DNA from: Mucilaginibacter polytrichastri
Lineage (GTDB): Bacteria > Bacteroidota > Bacteroidia > Sphingobacteriales > Sphingobacteriaceae
DNA length: 64,000 nt
Reading direction: 5' to 3'
NCBI RefSeq assembly: GCF_001911425.1
Contig: NZ_MPPL01000001.1
Coordinates: 2,034,121-2,098,120, forward strand
This document shows positions 55,595-64,000 of this stretch, piece by piece. Position 1 is the first letter of the stretch. The number at the start of each line of letters is the position of its first letter. The notes under the pieces are model-generated. The model saw only the letters and a list, made by a program, of their open reading frames with translations. It did no database searches and was not told the origin of the DNA. The position numbers were made by a program, and so were the translations under genes.

Positions 55595-56113
55595 ATGAAA
55601 ACAGCAACTATTATTTTATTAATCTTCGCCTTAATTACGCCGGGTATTAAAGCTCAAACTAAAGAAAAAGACGAAAAAGCAGTTAGGGAAACTATTGCCC
55701 GTTTTGGAAACAGCTGGGCCAAAGGTAACTTTAGCGACATGGTAGATTACATGACGCCGGATTGTAACTGGATAAACATTGTAGGTATGCAATGGAAAGG
55801 TTTAAAAGAAGTGCAATACGCGCATCAGTTTTATGTAAGCAGTATGTTTAAAGGCATTGTGCCCCAAACATTGGATAGCAGTATCCGCTTTATAACTCCA
55901 GATGTGGCCATTGCATACTGGAAATCACATATGCCGGCCTTCTATCCCCCAGATGGTGTTAACAGAGGCGGTAACAAGCATGACGAAGCTGACGACATTG
56001 CAACTATTGTACTAGTAAAGAAGAGCAATAAATGGTACATAACATCTGCGCAAAATGTAAGTGTAATTGCGCAGGCAGCCCCCAGTAACCCGGTATTACA
56101 TATGGATAAGTAA
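55595..56113 (+). CDS. Secreted NTF2-like (DUF4440/SnoaL-type) protein
   Basis: 172 residues. Signal peptide ends GIKAQ (residues 17-21). An NTF2-like cone fold follows: AVRETIARFGNSWAKGNFSDMVDYMTP, then DVAIAYWKSH and WYITSAQNV. It belongs to the broad SgcJ/EcaC or DUF4440 group, which includes enzymes and binding proteins; no catalytic residues can be fixed. It is monocistronic. Confidence 0.8.
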   Translation: MKTATIILLIFALITPGIKAQTKEKDEKAVRETIARFGNSWAKGNFSDMVDYMTPDCNWINIVGMQWKGLKEVQYAHQFYVSSMFKGIVPQTLDSSIRFITPDVAIAYWKSHMPAFYPPDGVNRGGNKHDEADDIATIVLVKKSNKWYITSAQNVSVIAQAAPSNPVLHMDK

Positions 56114-56916
56114 ACATAGTTTTTATTTCAAAAATTATGGAAACTGAATTCTTTGCCTGCGTGATATTCTTACTCGTACCGCAATTGCAAAAAGCAGCAC
56201 ATTAAATCAAGTTCACCTGAATTCATTATAAAAATAAAAAACCTTATAACGCGAAAACGGAGGCCAACTTCAGTTAAGATGCTGCCTCCGTTCCCAACCC
56301 TATGATTGGCCATAGCCCTTCATAAAGCATCAATAACGCTTTAGTAATTTCACCGGTCTGCTTTTCTGCATTGCCAAAGCAATACTTACTTGTCGAGACC
56401 ATTGTTTGACTTACAATTTCCGCACTACATTCCATAGAATGCTATGGTTCATTTGCAAATCACAATACCTTTGTTAAATTTTCCCCGGTAATATATTCGT
56501 ATTCATGAAGTCTTGCTTGCGCAATATTTCACTTAATGAGCCGTCTCTTGCGGTTTGGCTGCACCTTTTAAATGATAGTGATTATCCGTGGTCATTCAGG
56601 GTCTTCCCTCGATCTTTAGCTCCTCCGAAGATTCGCCCGATTCAATTTCCGTATCCCAAGGCTGTCAAAGTACGTCGTTTCTGATATTTCTAAGGTACTG
56701 AGCTCCAGACTTTTTTGCAAGAAAAATATTATCTTATTTCTTAACAGGTTTATTAACAGAAAAACATAGGTTATTAACATGCTAAAAATGAGTCTATTGT
56801 GTCAATAGCACAAATTTCGATGATTTTGTAAGTATAATTAACATTTTACTTATAAACATTTTCAACGCATTAAGCTGCTTATGCCTTGGATATTAAACGC
56901 TTAAAAAATTAAATAT
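56114..56916. other. Gene-poor 803 bp region with a GC-richer core and weak ORF relics
   Basis: No convincing gene. The core (about 56250-56720) is GC-richer than its flanks. On the minus strand it has a 42-codon ORF (56402-56274, beginning MVSTSKYCFGNAEK). Upstream is an open stretch without a start codon (56581-56474) containing RDGSLSEILRKQDF. A 9 bp stem (56256-56264 with 56284-56292) overlaps the ORF end. This could be an unrecognised RNA, a mobile-intron relic or decayed genes. I cannot assign a family. Confidence 0.45.
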
Positions 56917-57681
56917 TCAAATTTTTTCTGTCAAATGTTTCCAATATCGCTTAGGTACATGGCGTAAATGCAGCTTGGTATTTTTGCGTGCGGGTATGTT
57001 TACGCTGGTAAAATAATTACGCCACAAGTCCTGGTATACAGCTTCATGGTCATCATACGCCGATATTACGTTACCTGGATTAACGGTAGCGAAATCGAGC
57101 GAAATATATTGGGTTTCATGCAGGTCATAATATAATCCATAACTGCGGCGCATGTCATAAATAATCCATTTTTGATCGGCATACCTGTTCCTGAAATGTT
57201 TAATAAGTAACGGCAGCACATTAAAGTCAGGCTCAATGGCCGAGTAAAAGGTTTTATCCTTTAATTCCTGAAAACGGACAAAGGCTTCCATCCGGTGTTT
57301 TTCGCGCCTTACCATCCGCACAATTTCCGATACCCGCATTACATATTTATTACCGTAATCTTCTTCAATATTTTGCTGGGCATCAAACACATAACGAATG
57401 TAGCCAACCAGGTTATCGTCCTCTCCCTCCATCTCGGCCATGTGCGCGGCATATAAACGCTGTAAGCCCTGGGCAGATAGCTTTTGCTTTAGTCCTTTTA
57501 ATACACGAGTGGCACGGCTGTTTTCGGTTACTACTTTAATCACGTTTTCAAACAGGGCGGTATTGTGCCACTCCCCTTTTTGCATGCGCACATGGGTAAG
57601 GCGGTGTTCGTAGATCTCGAAAACGGCCGTTAGTAAACCTTCAAACGTACCGTCGTATATCAGGGTGGTCATATCGCTCAA
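56917..57681 (-). CDS. DUF4130/TIGR03915-type putative DNA repair protein
   Basis: 254 residues. LIYDGTFEGLLTAVFEIYEHR at the N-terminus and DMRRSYGLYYDLHETQYI near residue 180 are typical of the family found next to TIGR03916-type radical SAM proteins. Its biochemical role is not established to my knowledge; the genomic pairing suggests repair or modification of nucleic acid. It overlaps the radical SAM gene by 4 bp. Confidence 0.88.
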   Translation of the reverse strand: MSDMTTLIYDGTFEGLLTAVFEIYEHRLTHVRMQKGEWHNTALFENVIKVVTENSRATRVLKGLKQKLSAQGLQRLYAAHMAEMEGEDDNLVGYIRYVFDAQQNIEEDYGNKYVMRVSEIVRMVRREKHRMEAFVRFQELKDKTFYSAIEPDFNVLPLLIKHFRNRYADQKWIIYDMRRSYGLYYDLHETQYISLDFATVNPGNVISAYDDHEAVYQDLWRNYFTSVNIPARKNTKLHLRHVPKRYWKHLTEKI

Positions 57682-58934
57682 AACAGGTTTAATTGTATGG
57701 TCGAATTTTTAATGTATTTACTTTGTGACCCGGCCAATATATATTGTTTAATAGCGGTACCTGTAAGATCGCGACGCTCATATTGCGGACTATTGCACGT
57801 AATGAAATACTTAGCCCGGTTTACGGCGATGCCCAGCTTTTTAAGCTGCTCCCAATTGAGTTTACCGAAAGCCCTTGCCGCTACAATTTTCTGTGCCGAC
57901 TGCACCCCTATCCCCGGTACCCGTAAAATCATTTGCAGGTCGGCTTTATTAATATCTATGGGGAACGATTGCAGGTTGCGCAAGGCCCAGCTTAATTTAG
58001 GGTCGATATCTAGATCCAGCAGCGGATTATCCTGATTTACAATCTCATTTACCTTAAAATGGTAAAAGCGCATCAGCCAGTCGGCCTGGTAAAGCCTGTT
58101 TTCGCGCACCATAGGCACGGCGGTGTTTAAGGCCGGTAAGCGGCTATCACTCAATACCGGCACATAGCCCGAATAGTAAACCCGCTTTAATTTAAACCCT
58201 TTATAAAACTGATCTGACATTTGCAGAATCTGCTGATCAGTCTCTGGAGTAGCACCAATAATCACCTGCGTACTTTGCCCGGCGGGCGCAAACATGGGCG
58301 CTTTTTTAAATAGTTTTTTTTCCTCCGTGCGTAAAATTATCTCATTCTTCAGGAAATTCATCGGGGTAATCATGTCCTGGCGGTTCTTCTCGGGGGCCAG
58401 AAGTTTAAGGCCTTCTTCAGTTGGCATTTCGAGGTTAATACTCAGGCGGTCGGCATACATACCGGCTTCGCGCATCAATTCGTCGCTGGCACCGGGGATG
58501 CTTTTAAGGTGGATGTACCCGTTAAAGTTATGTTCGAGACGGAGTTTTTTAGCTACCTGCACTAAACGCTCCATAGTATAATCGGCATTTTTAAAAATAC
58601 CTGAGCTGAGAAATAAGCCTTCGATATAATTGCGGCGGTAGAAATTTATAGTAAGGTCTACCACTTCCTGCACTGTAAAGGAGGCGCGTTTAATATCATT
58701 ATTTTTACGCGACACGCAGTAGGCACAATCGTAAATACAAACGTTGGTAAACAGGATTTTGAGTAAGGATACACACCGGCCATCTTCGGTATAAGTGTGG
58801 CAAATACCATTGCTGGCATTACCAAGGCCTTTATCCTTATTTTGCCGCTTGCTGCCGCTCGATGCACATGATACATCGTATTTAGCTGCGTCGGCCAATA
58901 TGTTTAATTTTTCGGTAATCCTGTCCACGTTCAT
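57678..58934 (-). CDS. TIGR03916-type radical SAM putative DNA modification/repair protein
   Basis: 418 residues. The radical SAM cluster is C66, C70 and C73 (NVCIYDCAYC). A further Cys-rich N-terminus (C23, C45, C54) may bind another metal. Helix-hairpin-helix motifs at the C-terminus (DINKADLQMILRVPGIGVQSAQKIV) indicate nucleic-acid binding. It is upstream of and translationally coupled to the DUF4130 gene; the two are usually found together. Confidence 0.9.
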   Translation of the reverse strand: MNVDRITEKLNILADAAKYDVSCASSGSKRQNKDKGLGNASNGICHTYTEDGRCVSLLKILFTNVCIYDCAYCVSRKNNDIKRASFTVQEVVDLTINFYRRNYIEGLFLSSGIFKNADYTMERLVQVAKKLRLEHNFNGYIHLKSIPGASDELMREAGMYADRLSINLEMPTEEGLKLLAPEKNRQDMITPMNFLKNEIILRTEEKKLFKKAPMFAPAGQSTQVIIGATPETDQQILQMSDQFYKGFKLKRVYYSGYVPVLSDSRLPALNTAVPMVRENRLYQADWLMRFYHFKVNEIVNQDNPLLDLDIDPKLSWALRNLQSFPIDINKADLQMILRVPGIGVQSAQKIVAARAFGKLNWEQLKKLGIAVNRAKYFITCNSPQYERRDLTGTAIKQYILAGSQSKYIKNSTIQLNLF

Positions 58935-59030
58935 ACAAAATCAAAAATACTAAAAATATTAGTAATTTAAGATTTTAGTAAATGTTTATTAGCGCTTATA
59001 GTTGTGGATGTGAAATTATAACCTACCGTC

Positions 59031-59124
59031 GTGCCGAACTTGTTTCGGCATCTCACTTGCTAAGTCTACTACCGATTTACATTGCGGTTACCTGTCCTGT
59101 AGGATGCAGAAACAAGTTCGGCAT
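59031..59124. repeat. REP/MITE-like palindromic repeat
   Basis: Terminal arms GTGCCGAACTTGTTTC (from 59031) and GAAACAAGTTCGGCAT (to 59124) form an imperfect hairpin of about 22 bp around a 50-nt core. I recall closely similar GAACTTGTTTC palindromes as common dispersed repeats in Sphingobacteriaceae genomes. It does not overlap any ORF. Confidence 0.65.
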
Positions 59125-59144
59125 GAAGGGCGGGGATAATAAAT

Positions 59145-59180
59145 AAAAAAGGCCTTCCGCATGGAAGGCCCTTTTATTTT
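59145..59180 (-). terminator. Hairpin, original terminator of bioB
   Basis: GGCCTTCC (59151-59158) pairs with GGAAGGCC (59163-59170) around a GCAT loop, extended by A and T tracts on each side. Without the IS it would lie about 15 bp after the minus-strand bioB stop. IS copy 2 begins 4 bp from its T tract. Confidence 0.75.
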
Positions 59181-59183
59181 GTT
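59181..59183. repeat. Target-site duplication GTT, left of IS copy 2
   Basis: GTT abuts the left TG end and is repeated at 60536-60538. Confidence 0.85.
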
Positions 59184-59224
59184 TGTCTCGTCCTGAAAAA
59201 AGTTGACTAAAATATAGTCAACAA

Positions 59225-59623
59225 ATGGAAAGTCAAAGAATTAAATCAAAACATGTAAGCCCGGGCGGGCGCTACAGTTTATCGTTCAAAAAGAAAGTTG
59301 TTCAGGAATATGAACGAGGGTTTTTGAACAAAGATCAGTTACAAGCCAAATATGGTTTAGGCGGCAATTCAGTGATATTGCAATGGTGCCGTAAGTATGG
59401 TAAATTGCACCATCCTGAAAAAGGTGCATTAGGCCGGCCGATGAAAGATCCACAAAAACAACGTATCAAAGACCTGGAGAAGCAACTGGAAGAAGCCAAG
59501 CTTAAATTAGTGGCTTACGAGAAATTGATTGAGATTGCTGAAAAGGAAGATGGCATAAACATCTTAAAAAAAGACGGCGCCAAACAATCAGTGAGCTTGC
59601 CAAAATGTATCCAAGAAAAGTAA
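59225..59623 (+). CDS. IS3-family transposase OrfA (copy 2)
   Basis: 132 residues, identical to the copy at 45140, including the helix-turn-helix, the coiled coil and the seven-A slippery run before the orfB start. Confidence 0.93.
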   Translation: MESQRIKSKHVSPGGRYSLSFKKKVVQEYERGFLNKDQLQAKYGLGGNSVILQWCRKYGKLHHPEKGALGRPMKDPQKQRIKDLEKQLEEAKLKLVAYEKLIEIAEKEDGINILKKDGAKQSVSLPKCIQEK

Positions 59624-60477
59624 GTATGTTTTGCGTATTGTTTGGCCTGAGTAAACAGGCTTACTATAAACAGATTAAGCAACGACAAGAGAAGATTATT
59701 TTACGCAAACAGGCCAGAGCATCGGTCTTGCAATTACGCAGAAGTATGCCGCGATTAGGCACACGCAAACTTCACTATTTGCTAAAAGAAAATAATGTCT
59801 TGATAGGCAGGGATTATCTATTTGACCTGCTTCGGGACGAAGGGTTGCTTGTTTTAAAACGGAAAAGGTATACTTTAACGACTAACTCAAAACACTGGTT
59901 GCGCAAATATCCTAATCTGATCAAAGAGATGCTCATTGTTCGTCCTGAACAGCTTTGGGTAGCCGATATTACCTACCTGGATGCAAAGGATGGCAATCTG
60001 TATCTTCATTTAATTACAGATGCCTATTCCAAACGCATTATGGGATATGAACTCTGCAACAACATGGAAGCAGCTTCAACACTTAAAGCCTTACAAATGG
60101 CTATTGAGAACCGGCAATATAAAAGTAATGTGTTGATACATCATTCAGACCGCGGTTTACAGTATTGCAGTAAGCTTTATACATCTTGTCTTATTCGAAA
60201 TGGAATAAGAATATCTATGACAGAAAATGGTGACCCTTATGAAAATGCTATTGCCGAACGAGTAAATGGTATTCTGAAAGATGAGTTCGGCCTGTCAGAT
60301 CAAATGGAGGATCTTATAGACGCCTCATTGCAAACCGACCAAAGTATAGTTACTTATAATAATCAAAGACCACACCTAAGCTGCAGTATGCTTACACCAA
60401 AGCAAATGCACAACCAGCAAGCCATCAAACTAAGGACATACAACAAAAAAGCTCAAACATCTTTAGTGGATGTTTGA
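59605..60477 (+). CDS. IS3-family transposase OrfB, DDE integrase (copy 2)
   Basis: 290 residues, identical to the copy at 45520, with the full DDE triad (WVADITY, HHSDRGLQYC, ERVNGILKDEF). It overlaps orfA by 19 bp in the -1 frame. The intact ORFs suggest recent activity. Confidence 0.95.
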   Translation: MYPRKVSMFCVLFGLSKQAYYKQIKQRQEKIILRKQARASVLQLRRSMPRLGTRKLHYLLKENNVLIGRDYLFDLLRDEGLLVLKRKRYTLTTNSKHWLRKYPNLIKEMLIVRPEQLWVADITYLDAKDGNLYLHLITDAYSKRIMGYELCNNMEAASTLKALQMAIENRQYKSNVLIHHSDRGLQYCSKLYTSCLIRNGIRISMTENGDPYENAIAERVNGILKDEFGLSDQMEDLIDASLQTDQSIVTYNNQRPHLSCSMLTPKQMHNQQAIKLRTYNKKAQTSLVDV

Positions 60478-60485
60478 GCTTTTTT
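60445..60485 (+). terminator. Terminator overlapping the orfB stop (IS copy 2)
   Basis: Same 17 bp stem as in copy 1. As it is bordered by A6 and T6, it may also stop minus-strand bioB transcripts that have lost direct access to their own terminator. Confidence 0.75.
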
Positions 60486-60535
60486 ATCAATGTTTGTGCA
60501 ATCAAAAAATAGTCAACCTATTTCAGGACTACTCA

Positions 60536-60538
60536 GTT
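60536..60538. repeat. Target-site duplication GTT, right of IS copy 2
   Basis: Matches GTT at 59181-59183. It lies 12 bp from the bioB stop. Confidence 0.85.
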
Positions 60539-60550
60539 CTTATGGTAATA

Positions 60551-61555
60551 TTATAAACTCACTTCTTCGTTCACTTCTACCCTATTCGGTCTGCCGTTTT
60601 TGAAGGCTTTACGCGGGGTTAAACCCAATAGCTCAAACATGGCCATGTCTGTATCGAAAGATGGGTTTGGTGTGGTTAATAGTTTTTCTCCCGCGAAGAT
60701 TGAATTAGCGCCTGCCATAAAGCATAGTGCCTGCTCAATAGTACTCATCTCGGTACGGCCTGCAGATAAACGTACTACTGTTTTAGGCATTACGATACGT
60801 GCGGTGGCTATCATACGTACCATATCCCAAACAGAAACACGGGGCTGATCTGCCAGTGGCGTACCTGCTACCGGCACCAATGCATTAATGGGCACAGATT
60901 CCGGGTGTTTAGGCATGGTTGATAACGTTTTGAGCATCGAAATACGGTCTGCTACTGTTTCGCCTAAACCAATAATACCACCACTGCAAACGCTGATCTT
61001 GGCCTTACGCACGTGGTCGAGGGTTTGTAAACGATCATCATAAGTACGGGTAGTGATAATACGTTTATAGTCGTCTTCAGATGTATCTAAGTTGTGATTG
61101 TAAGCATACAGGCCAGCATCTGCTAAACGCTGTGCCTGGCCTTCGGTAAGCATACCCAGGGTACAGCAAACTTCCATACCCAGGCCGTTAACGGCGGTAA
61201 CCATTTCCAATACCTTGTCAAAATCGCGGTTATCGCGTACTTCGCGCCATGCAGCGCCCATACATAAGCGGGATGCGCCACCTGCTTTGGCTTTTTCAGC
61301 CGCGGCAATCACTTCTTCTTTGGGTAATATGGCATGTACATTTACACCGGTATTGTAACGTGCTGCCTGCGGGCAATAGGCACAATCTTCGGGACAACCG
61401 CCTGTTTTTACCGAAATCAGTGAGCTGATCTGCACTTCTGCATAATCTTTATTTTCACGATGAACGGATGCTGCCTGATAGATCAGGTCCAGTAATGGGG
61501 TATGATATATTTCAGCAATCTCTTCTTTAGTCCAGTTATATCTTACTTCAGTCAT
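60551..61555 (-). CDS. bioB: Biotin synthase
   Basis: 334 residues, complete. The radical SAM [4Fe-4S] site is C54, C58 and C61 ([10 protein letters not shown]). The second cluster region is visible in [28 protein letters not shown] and YNHNLDTS. It inserts sulphur into dethiobiotin. It is last in the minus-strand string after the mgtE gene (27 bp gap). No other biotin genes are in the window. IS copy 2 ends 12-15 bp beyond its stop codon. Confidence 0.97.
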   Translation of the reverse strand: MTEVRYNWTKEEIAEIYHTPLLDLIYQAASVHRENKDYAEVQISSLISVKTGGCPEDCAYCPQAARYNTGVNVHAILPKEEVIAAAEKAKAGGASRLCMGAAWREVRDNRDFDKVLEMVTAVNGLGMEVCCTLGMLTEGQAQRLADAGLYAYNHNLDTSEDDYKRIITTRTYDDRLQTLDHVRKAKISVCSGGIIGLGETVADRISMLKTLSTMPKHPESVPINALVPVAGTPLADQPRVSVWDMVRMIATARIVMPKTVVRLSAGRTEMSTIEQALCFMAGANSIFAGEKLLTTPNPSFDTDMAMFELLGLTPRKAFKNGRPNRVEVNEEVSL

Positions 61556-61582
61556 GTGGGATGTAATTATAAAACTTCAAAT

Positions 61583-62932
61583 TTATAATAAAAGTGCGGA
61601 TGCAAGCCATAGCGGCAGCAAAAAGCCTATGCAATCTGTAAATGTAGTAATGATAATTGATGATGCCACAGCCGGATCAATCCCTAAGCGCTTTAATAAC
61701 AAGGGAATGGAAGCGCCGGTTAAACCTGCAACAATAAGGTTGCCTGTCATAGCTAAAAAGAGTACCAGGCCCAGCATCGGATTGGCATCATACCATAAAG
61801 CCACTATCAATACAATTATACCATTAACGGCACCGTTAATCATGCCTACCAAAAACTCTTTTAAAACGGTATTATAAGCCTGGGCATCGCTTAAATCACT
61901 TAATGAGATACGCCTTACCGTAACGGCCAGTGCCTGTGTGGCTGCATTGCCACCCATACCTGCAATAATAGTCATGTAAGCTGCAATAATTGGCAGCTTT
62001 GCTTCCAAACCAGCAAAATGCCTGATTACCGAAGCTGCTAAAAAAGCAGTCCCCAGGTTAATAATAAGCCATGGCAGGCGGCTTTTAACGGCGTCCTGCC
62101 AGCTACCGCTTAGTTCTTCATCTTCAGATACACCGGAGATCTTCAAGATGTCCTCGGTGTTTTCTTCCTCCATTACATCAATGATATCATCAATAGTAAT
62201 GCGGCCCAATAGTTTAAGGTGGTCATTTACCACCGGGATACTGGTTAAATTATATTGCGACATTAGCCGGGCCACTTCTTCCTGGTCAATTTCGGCTTTA
62301 ACGAAAACGTAATCTGTTTTTAAAAGATCGTGGATCATTACATCGGGCTTTGCCTTAAAAATATCTTTAAGGGAAACAATACCCTGCAAAATATCACGAT
62401 CATTAACGGCATAAATAGTGTAAAACTCCTCCATCTCTTCCGACTGGCGAATCACCTCTTCGAGTGCGTCTTTTTTGCTGAGGTTTGCATTGAGCTTAAT
62501 TACGTCGGTGTTCATTAAACCACCTGCCGTATCCTCATCGTAAGTTAAAAGCGCACGGATGTTAGTGGCATCCTCCTGGTCGATGTGATCTAGTACCTGC
62601 TGCTGCTCATGCTCTTCCAGTTGCGAGATAATGTCTGTTGCATCATCGTAATCCAGCTCTTCAATAATCTCCGACCGCTTCTCGGGATGCAGGTTAAACA
62701 GGATTTGCCCGGGATGATTTTCTTCATCCATTTCGGAGATAACTTCCGAAGCGATATCAGATGGCAGAACGTTAATGATTTTCTCGCGCTCTTCGGGGCT
62801 AAGCCGTTCAAACAGAATTGCAATCTCCGAGGCATGATATTCTCCTAAAACACGCTGAAGCTCAGTATCATTGGCATCAAGCGCGTTCTTTATCTTAAGG
62901 AGATCTGACTTATTTATTTCAAAAGATTGCAT
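61583..62932 (-). CDS. mgtE: MgtE-family magnesium transporter
   Basis: 449 residues. An N-terminal superhelical MgtE_N domain (to about 130), two CBS domains (about 135-255; MNTDVIKLNANLSKKDALEEV and DYVFVKAEIDQEEVARLMSQYNLTSIPVV), a connecting helix and five C-terminal membrane helices (from about 285; GMGGNAATQALAVTVR, GLTGASIPLLLKRLGIDPAVAS). CBS-mediated Mg2+ gating is expected. The full domain set is present. Confidence 0.95.
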   Translation of the reverse strand: MQSFEINKSDLLKIKNALDANDTELQRVLGEYHASEIAILFERLSPEEREKIINVLPSDIASEVISEMDEENHPGQILFNLHPEKRSEIIEELDYDDATDIISQLEEHEQQQVLDHIDQEDATNIRALLTYDEDTAGGLMNTDVIKLNANLSKKDALEEVIRQSEEMEEFYTIYAVNDRDILQGIVSLKDIFKAKPDVMIHDLLKTDYVFVKAEIDQEEVARLMSQYNLTSIPVVNDHLKLLGRITIDDIIDVMEEENTEDILKISGVSEDEELSGSWQDAVKSRLPWLIINLGTAFLAASVIRHFAGLEAKLPIIAAYMTIIAGMGGNAATQALAVTVRRISLSDLSDAQAYNTVLKEFLVGMINGAVNGIIVLIVALWYDANPMLGLVLFLAMTGNLIVAGLTGASIPLLLKRLGIDPAVASSIIITTFTDCIGFLLPLWLASALLL

Positions 62933-62983
62933 ACGTGCTCAAAATAAGCATTATAAGGATCATATTCAATAAAATGGTAATTA

Positions 62984-63598
62984 TTAACTACTGTACAGAT
63001 AAGTTAATTTAACACCGCTTATTCTACGTAATTTTTGCTCAACCTGGTCAATATGCGTTTTCCTGACGCTGAATTTAAGCACACAGGCTGTGTCGAACTG
63101 GGTTTCCAGCACATCCAGATTTTGGTCTTTTACTACCTTCATTACCTCGTTCATTTGCAGGTAATCGAAGTTAAGCTGGTAAATATCGTTAAAGGTTTTT
63201 TCTATAATTTTAGCCGTGTTAATGGCTTCTTCCGTCGCTATTTTGTAAGCGCTAATCAGCCCTGGGATACCCAAAAGCGTTCCGCCGAAATAGCGTACCA
63301 CAACTACCATTATGTTGGTGAGGCGCTTGGAGAGCAGTGTATTGAGAATTGGCCTGCCTGCCGAGCCCGCAGGTTCGCCATCATCATTAAAGCGCTGTGC
63401 CGATTGGTCTGAACCCAGCCTTACTGCCCAGCAATGGTGATTAGCAGATGGGTGCAGTGTTTTTAGTTTGGCAATAATGGGTTTTATCTCTACCTCGCTT
63501 TTAACAGGGTAAGCAAAACTTAAAAATTTACTGCCGCTTACACGATGGATGCCTTCAACCGGCTCTTCGATAGTTAAGTAAGTGTCGTCAAATAACAT
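62984..63598 (-). CDS. YigZ/IMPACT-family protein (UPF0029)
   Basis: 204 residues. IMPACT domain with FLSFAYPVKSEVE, HHCWAVRLG, NDDGEPAGSAGRPIL and VVVVRYFGGTLLGIPGLISAY, then a C-terminal DUF1949-like ferredoxin fold (residues 140-200). Function is poorly defined; eukaryotic relatives act in translation control. It starts right after the upstream transporter gene's stop, so it is probably co-transcribed. Confidence 0.93.
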   Translation of the reverse strand: MLFDDTYLTIEEPVEGIHRVSGSKFLSFAYPVKSEVEIKPIIAKLKTLHPSANHHCWAVRLGSDQSAQRFNDDGEPAGSAGRPILNTLLSKRLTNIMVVVVRYFGGTLLGIPGLISAYKIATEEAINTAKIIEKTFNDIYQLNFDYLQMNEVMKVVKDQNLDVLETQFDTACVLKFSVRKTHIDQVEQKLRRISGVKLTYLYSS

Positions 63599-64000
63599 TT
63601 AGTGGGTTTGCGCGTAAGCAATAATAATAACGGCTGCAATGGCCAGTAAAATACCTGCCCGGTTTAGCCAGCTTGTTTTTTCTTTAAATAAAAATGTACC
63701 GGCCAGGGTGCCTATAGCTATTACACCAATATTCATGGCAGAGAATACTACCGAAGGGCTTTTGGCCATGGCCTTATGCGCCAGAATGTAAAACAGGATA
63801 TTGCCAAAGTTAGCCACGCCCAGCATCCACCCAAAACCTATGTAACGCCATAAAAATTTAGATTTTTTAGTGACAACCCTGTAAACCAGGCCAATGAGCG
63901 ACAATACAAATGCGATGACGTAAATAGCAAACAGCGAAGTAGTAAATGATACCTCTTTTATTAACGCCAACTGCCTGAACATGACATCAATAACACCAAA
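63599..64000 (-). CDS. EamA/DMT-family transporter (5' end outside window)
   Basis: The frame is open from the window edge at 64000. The ATG at 63982 is probably internal, since six codons (FGVIDV) precede it without a stop. Four to five membrane helices are present, ending VVFSAMNIGVIAIGTLAGTFLFKEKTSWLNRAGILLAIAAVIIIAY, the typical last repeat of a DMT/EamA permease. The substrate is unknown. It is first in the string YigZ-MgtE-BioB on this strand. Confidence 0.8.
   Translation of the reverse strand, partial: FGVIDVMFRQLALIKEVSFTTSLFAIYVIAFVLSLIGLVYRVVTKKSKFLWRYIGFGWMLGVANFGNILFYILAHKAMAKSPSVVFSAMNIGVIAIGTLAGTFLFKEKTSWLNRAGILLAIAAVIIIAYAQTH

Larger units (their letters stand above)
59184..60535 (+). 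mobile_element. IS3-family insertion sequence, copy 2 (1,352 bp)
   Basis: Same length, ends and genes as the element at 45099; I see no differences by eye. It is flanked by a GTT duplication, unlike the CTA of copy 1, so it arose by an independent insertion. Same orientation as copy 1. Confidence 0.95.

Noticed and set aside
45099..60535. Composite transposon bounded by the two identical IS copies
   Set aside because: Each copy has its own different 3-bp duplication (CTA and GTT), so they inserted independently. The genes between them look like ordinary chromosomal genes.
62933..62983. Mg2+ riboswitch before mgtE
   Set aside because: The gap is only 51 bp, too short for an M-box, and shows no matching structure.
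1..64000. CRISPR arrays, tRNA or rRNA genes, prophage
   Set aside because: Intergenic regions were read on both strands; no regularly spaced repeats, cloverleaf ends or phage structural genes were found.

Overview
The window comes from a Bacteroidota chromosome, most likely Sphingobacteriaceae (Mucilaginibacter or Pedobacter type). The evidence is a SusC-type TonB receptor, LytTR/LytS signalling proteins, AT-rich intergenic DNA, TAnnTTTG-like promoter elements and a short palindromic repeat of a type I associate with that family. The window starts inside a SusC gene and ends inside a DMT/EamA transporter gene. I see no tRNA, rRNA or CRISPR array.

Region 1 (1-14.3 kb) is a sugar-acid utilisation locus. 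It holds a SusC receptor, a Tat-exported enolase-superfamily dehydratase, a signal-peptide-bearing RraA-like protein, a BASS-family carrier and a divergent AraC regulator. A tight four-gene operon follows: FAH-family 2-keto-3-deoxy acid dehydratase, 2-oxoglutarate-semialdehyde dehydrogenase, IlvD/Edd dehydratase and GntP permease. The last four form a Weimberg-type route from an aldonate to 2-oxoglutarate. A 31-34 bp motif occurs three times, in the gaps before SusC, between the BASS and AraC genes, and before the FAH operon, which suggests one AraC-controlled regulon.

Region 2 (14.3-17.3 kb) has a beta-carbonic anhydrase gene interrupted by an in-frame TGA. It lies in an operon with a bestrophin-type channel and is divergent from a TetR regulator, with a palindromic operator candidate between them. 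A decayed dihydrofolate-reductase-family pseudogene follows.

Region 3 (17.5-25.7 kb) has a large TonB-dependent receptor coupled to an ENPP-type phosphodiesterase. After a terminator come a secreted GDPD, a CE1-type esterase and an unassigned TIM-barrel-like lipoprotein on the other strand.

Region 4 (26.1-43.4 kb) is an exopolysaccharide locus: Wza, Wzc/GumC, Wzy, Wzx, GT2, GT4, hexapeptide acyltransferases and WecG/TagA. It is flanked by a second WecG/TagA and by two parallel beta-helix proteins on the opposite strand. A BLUF blue-light photoreceptor gene sits inside it. No initiating phosphoglycosyl transferase is visible.

Region 5 (43.5-58.9 kb) is signalling and housekeeping: a PAS histidine kinase, a hybrid histidine kinase, a Crp/Fnr regulator with an SDR enzyme, a membrane LytTR protein, an acyltransferase, EF-P, a LytS/LytR pair, an NTF2-like protein and a radical-SAM DNA-repair pair. 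An 800 bp gene-poor stretch lies at 56.1-56.9 kb.

Region 6 (59-64 kb) is a BioB, MgtE, YigZ, DMT-transporter gene string. Two apparently identical 1,352 bp IS3-family elements lie at 45.1 and 59.2 kb. Each has its own 3-bp target duplication, and each is inserted between the stop codon of a minus-strand gene and that gene's terminator hairpin.
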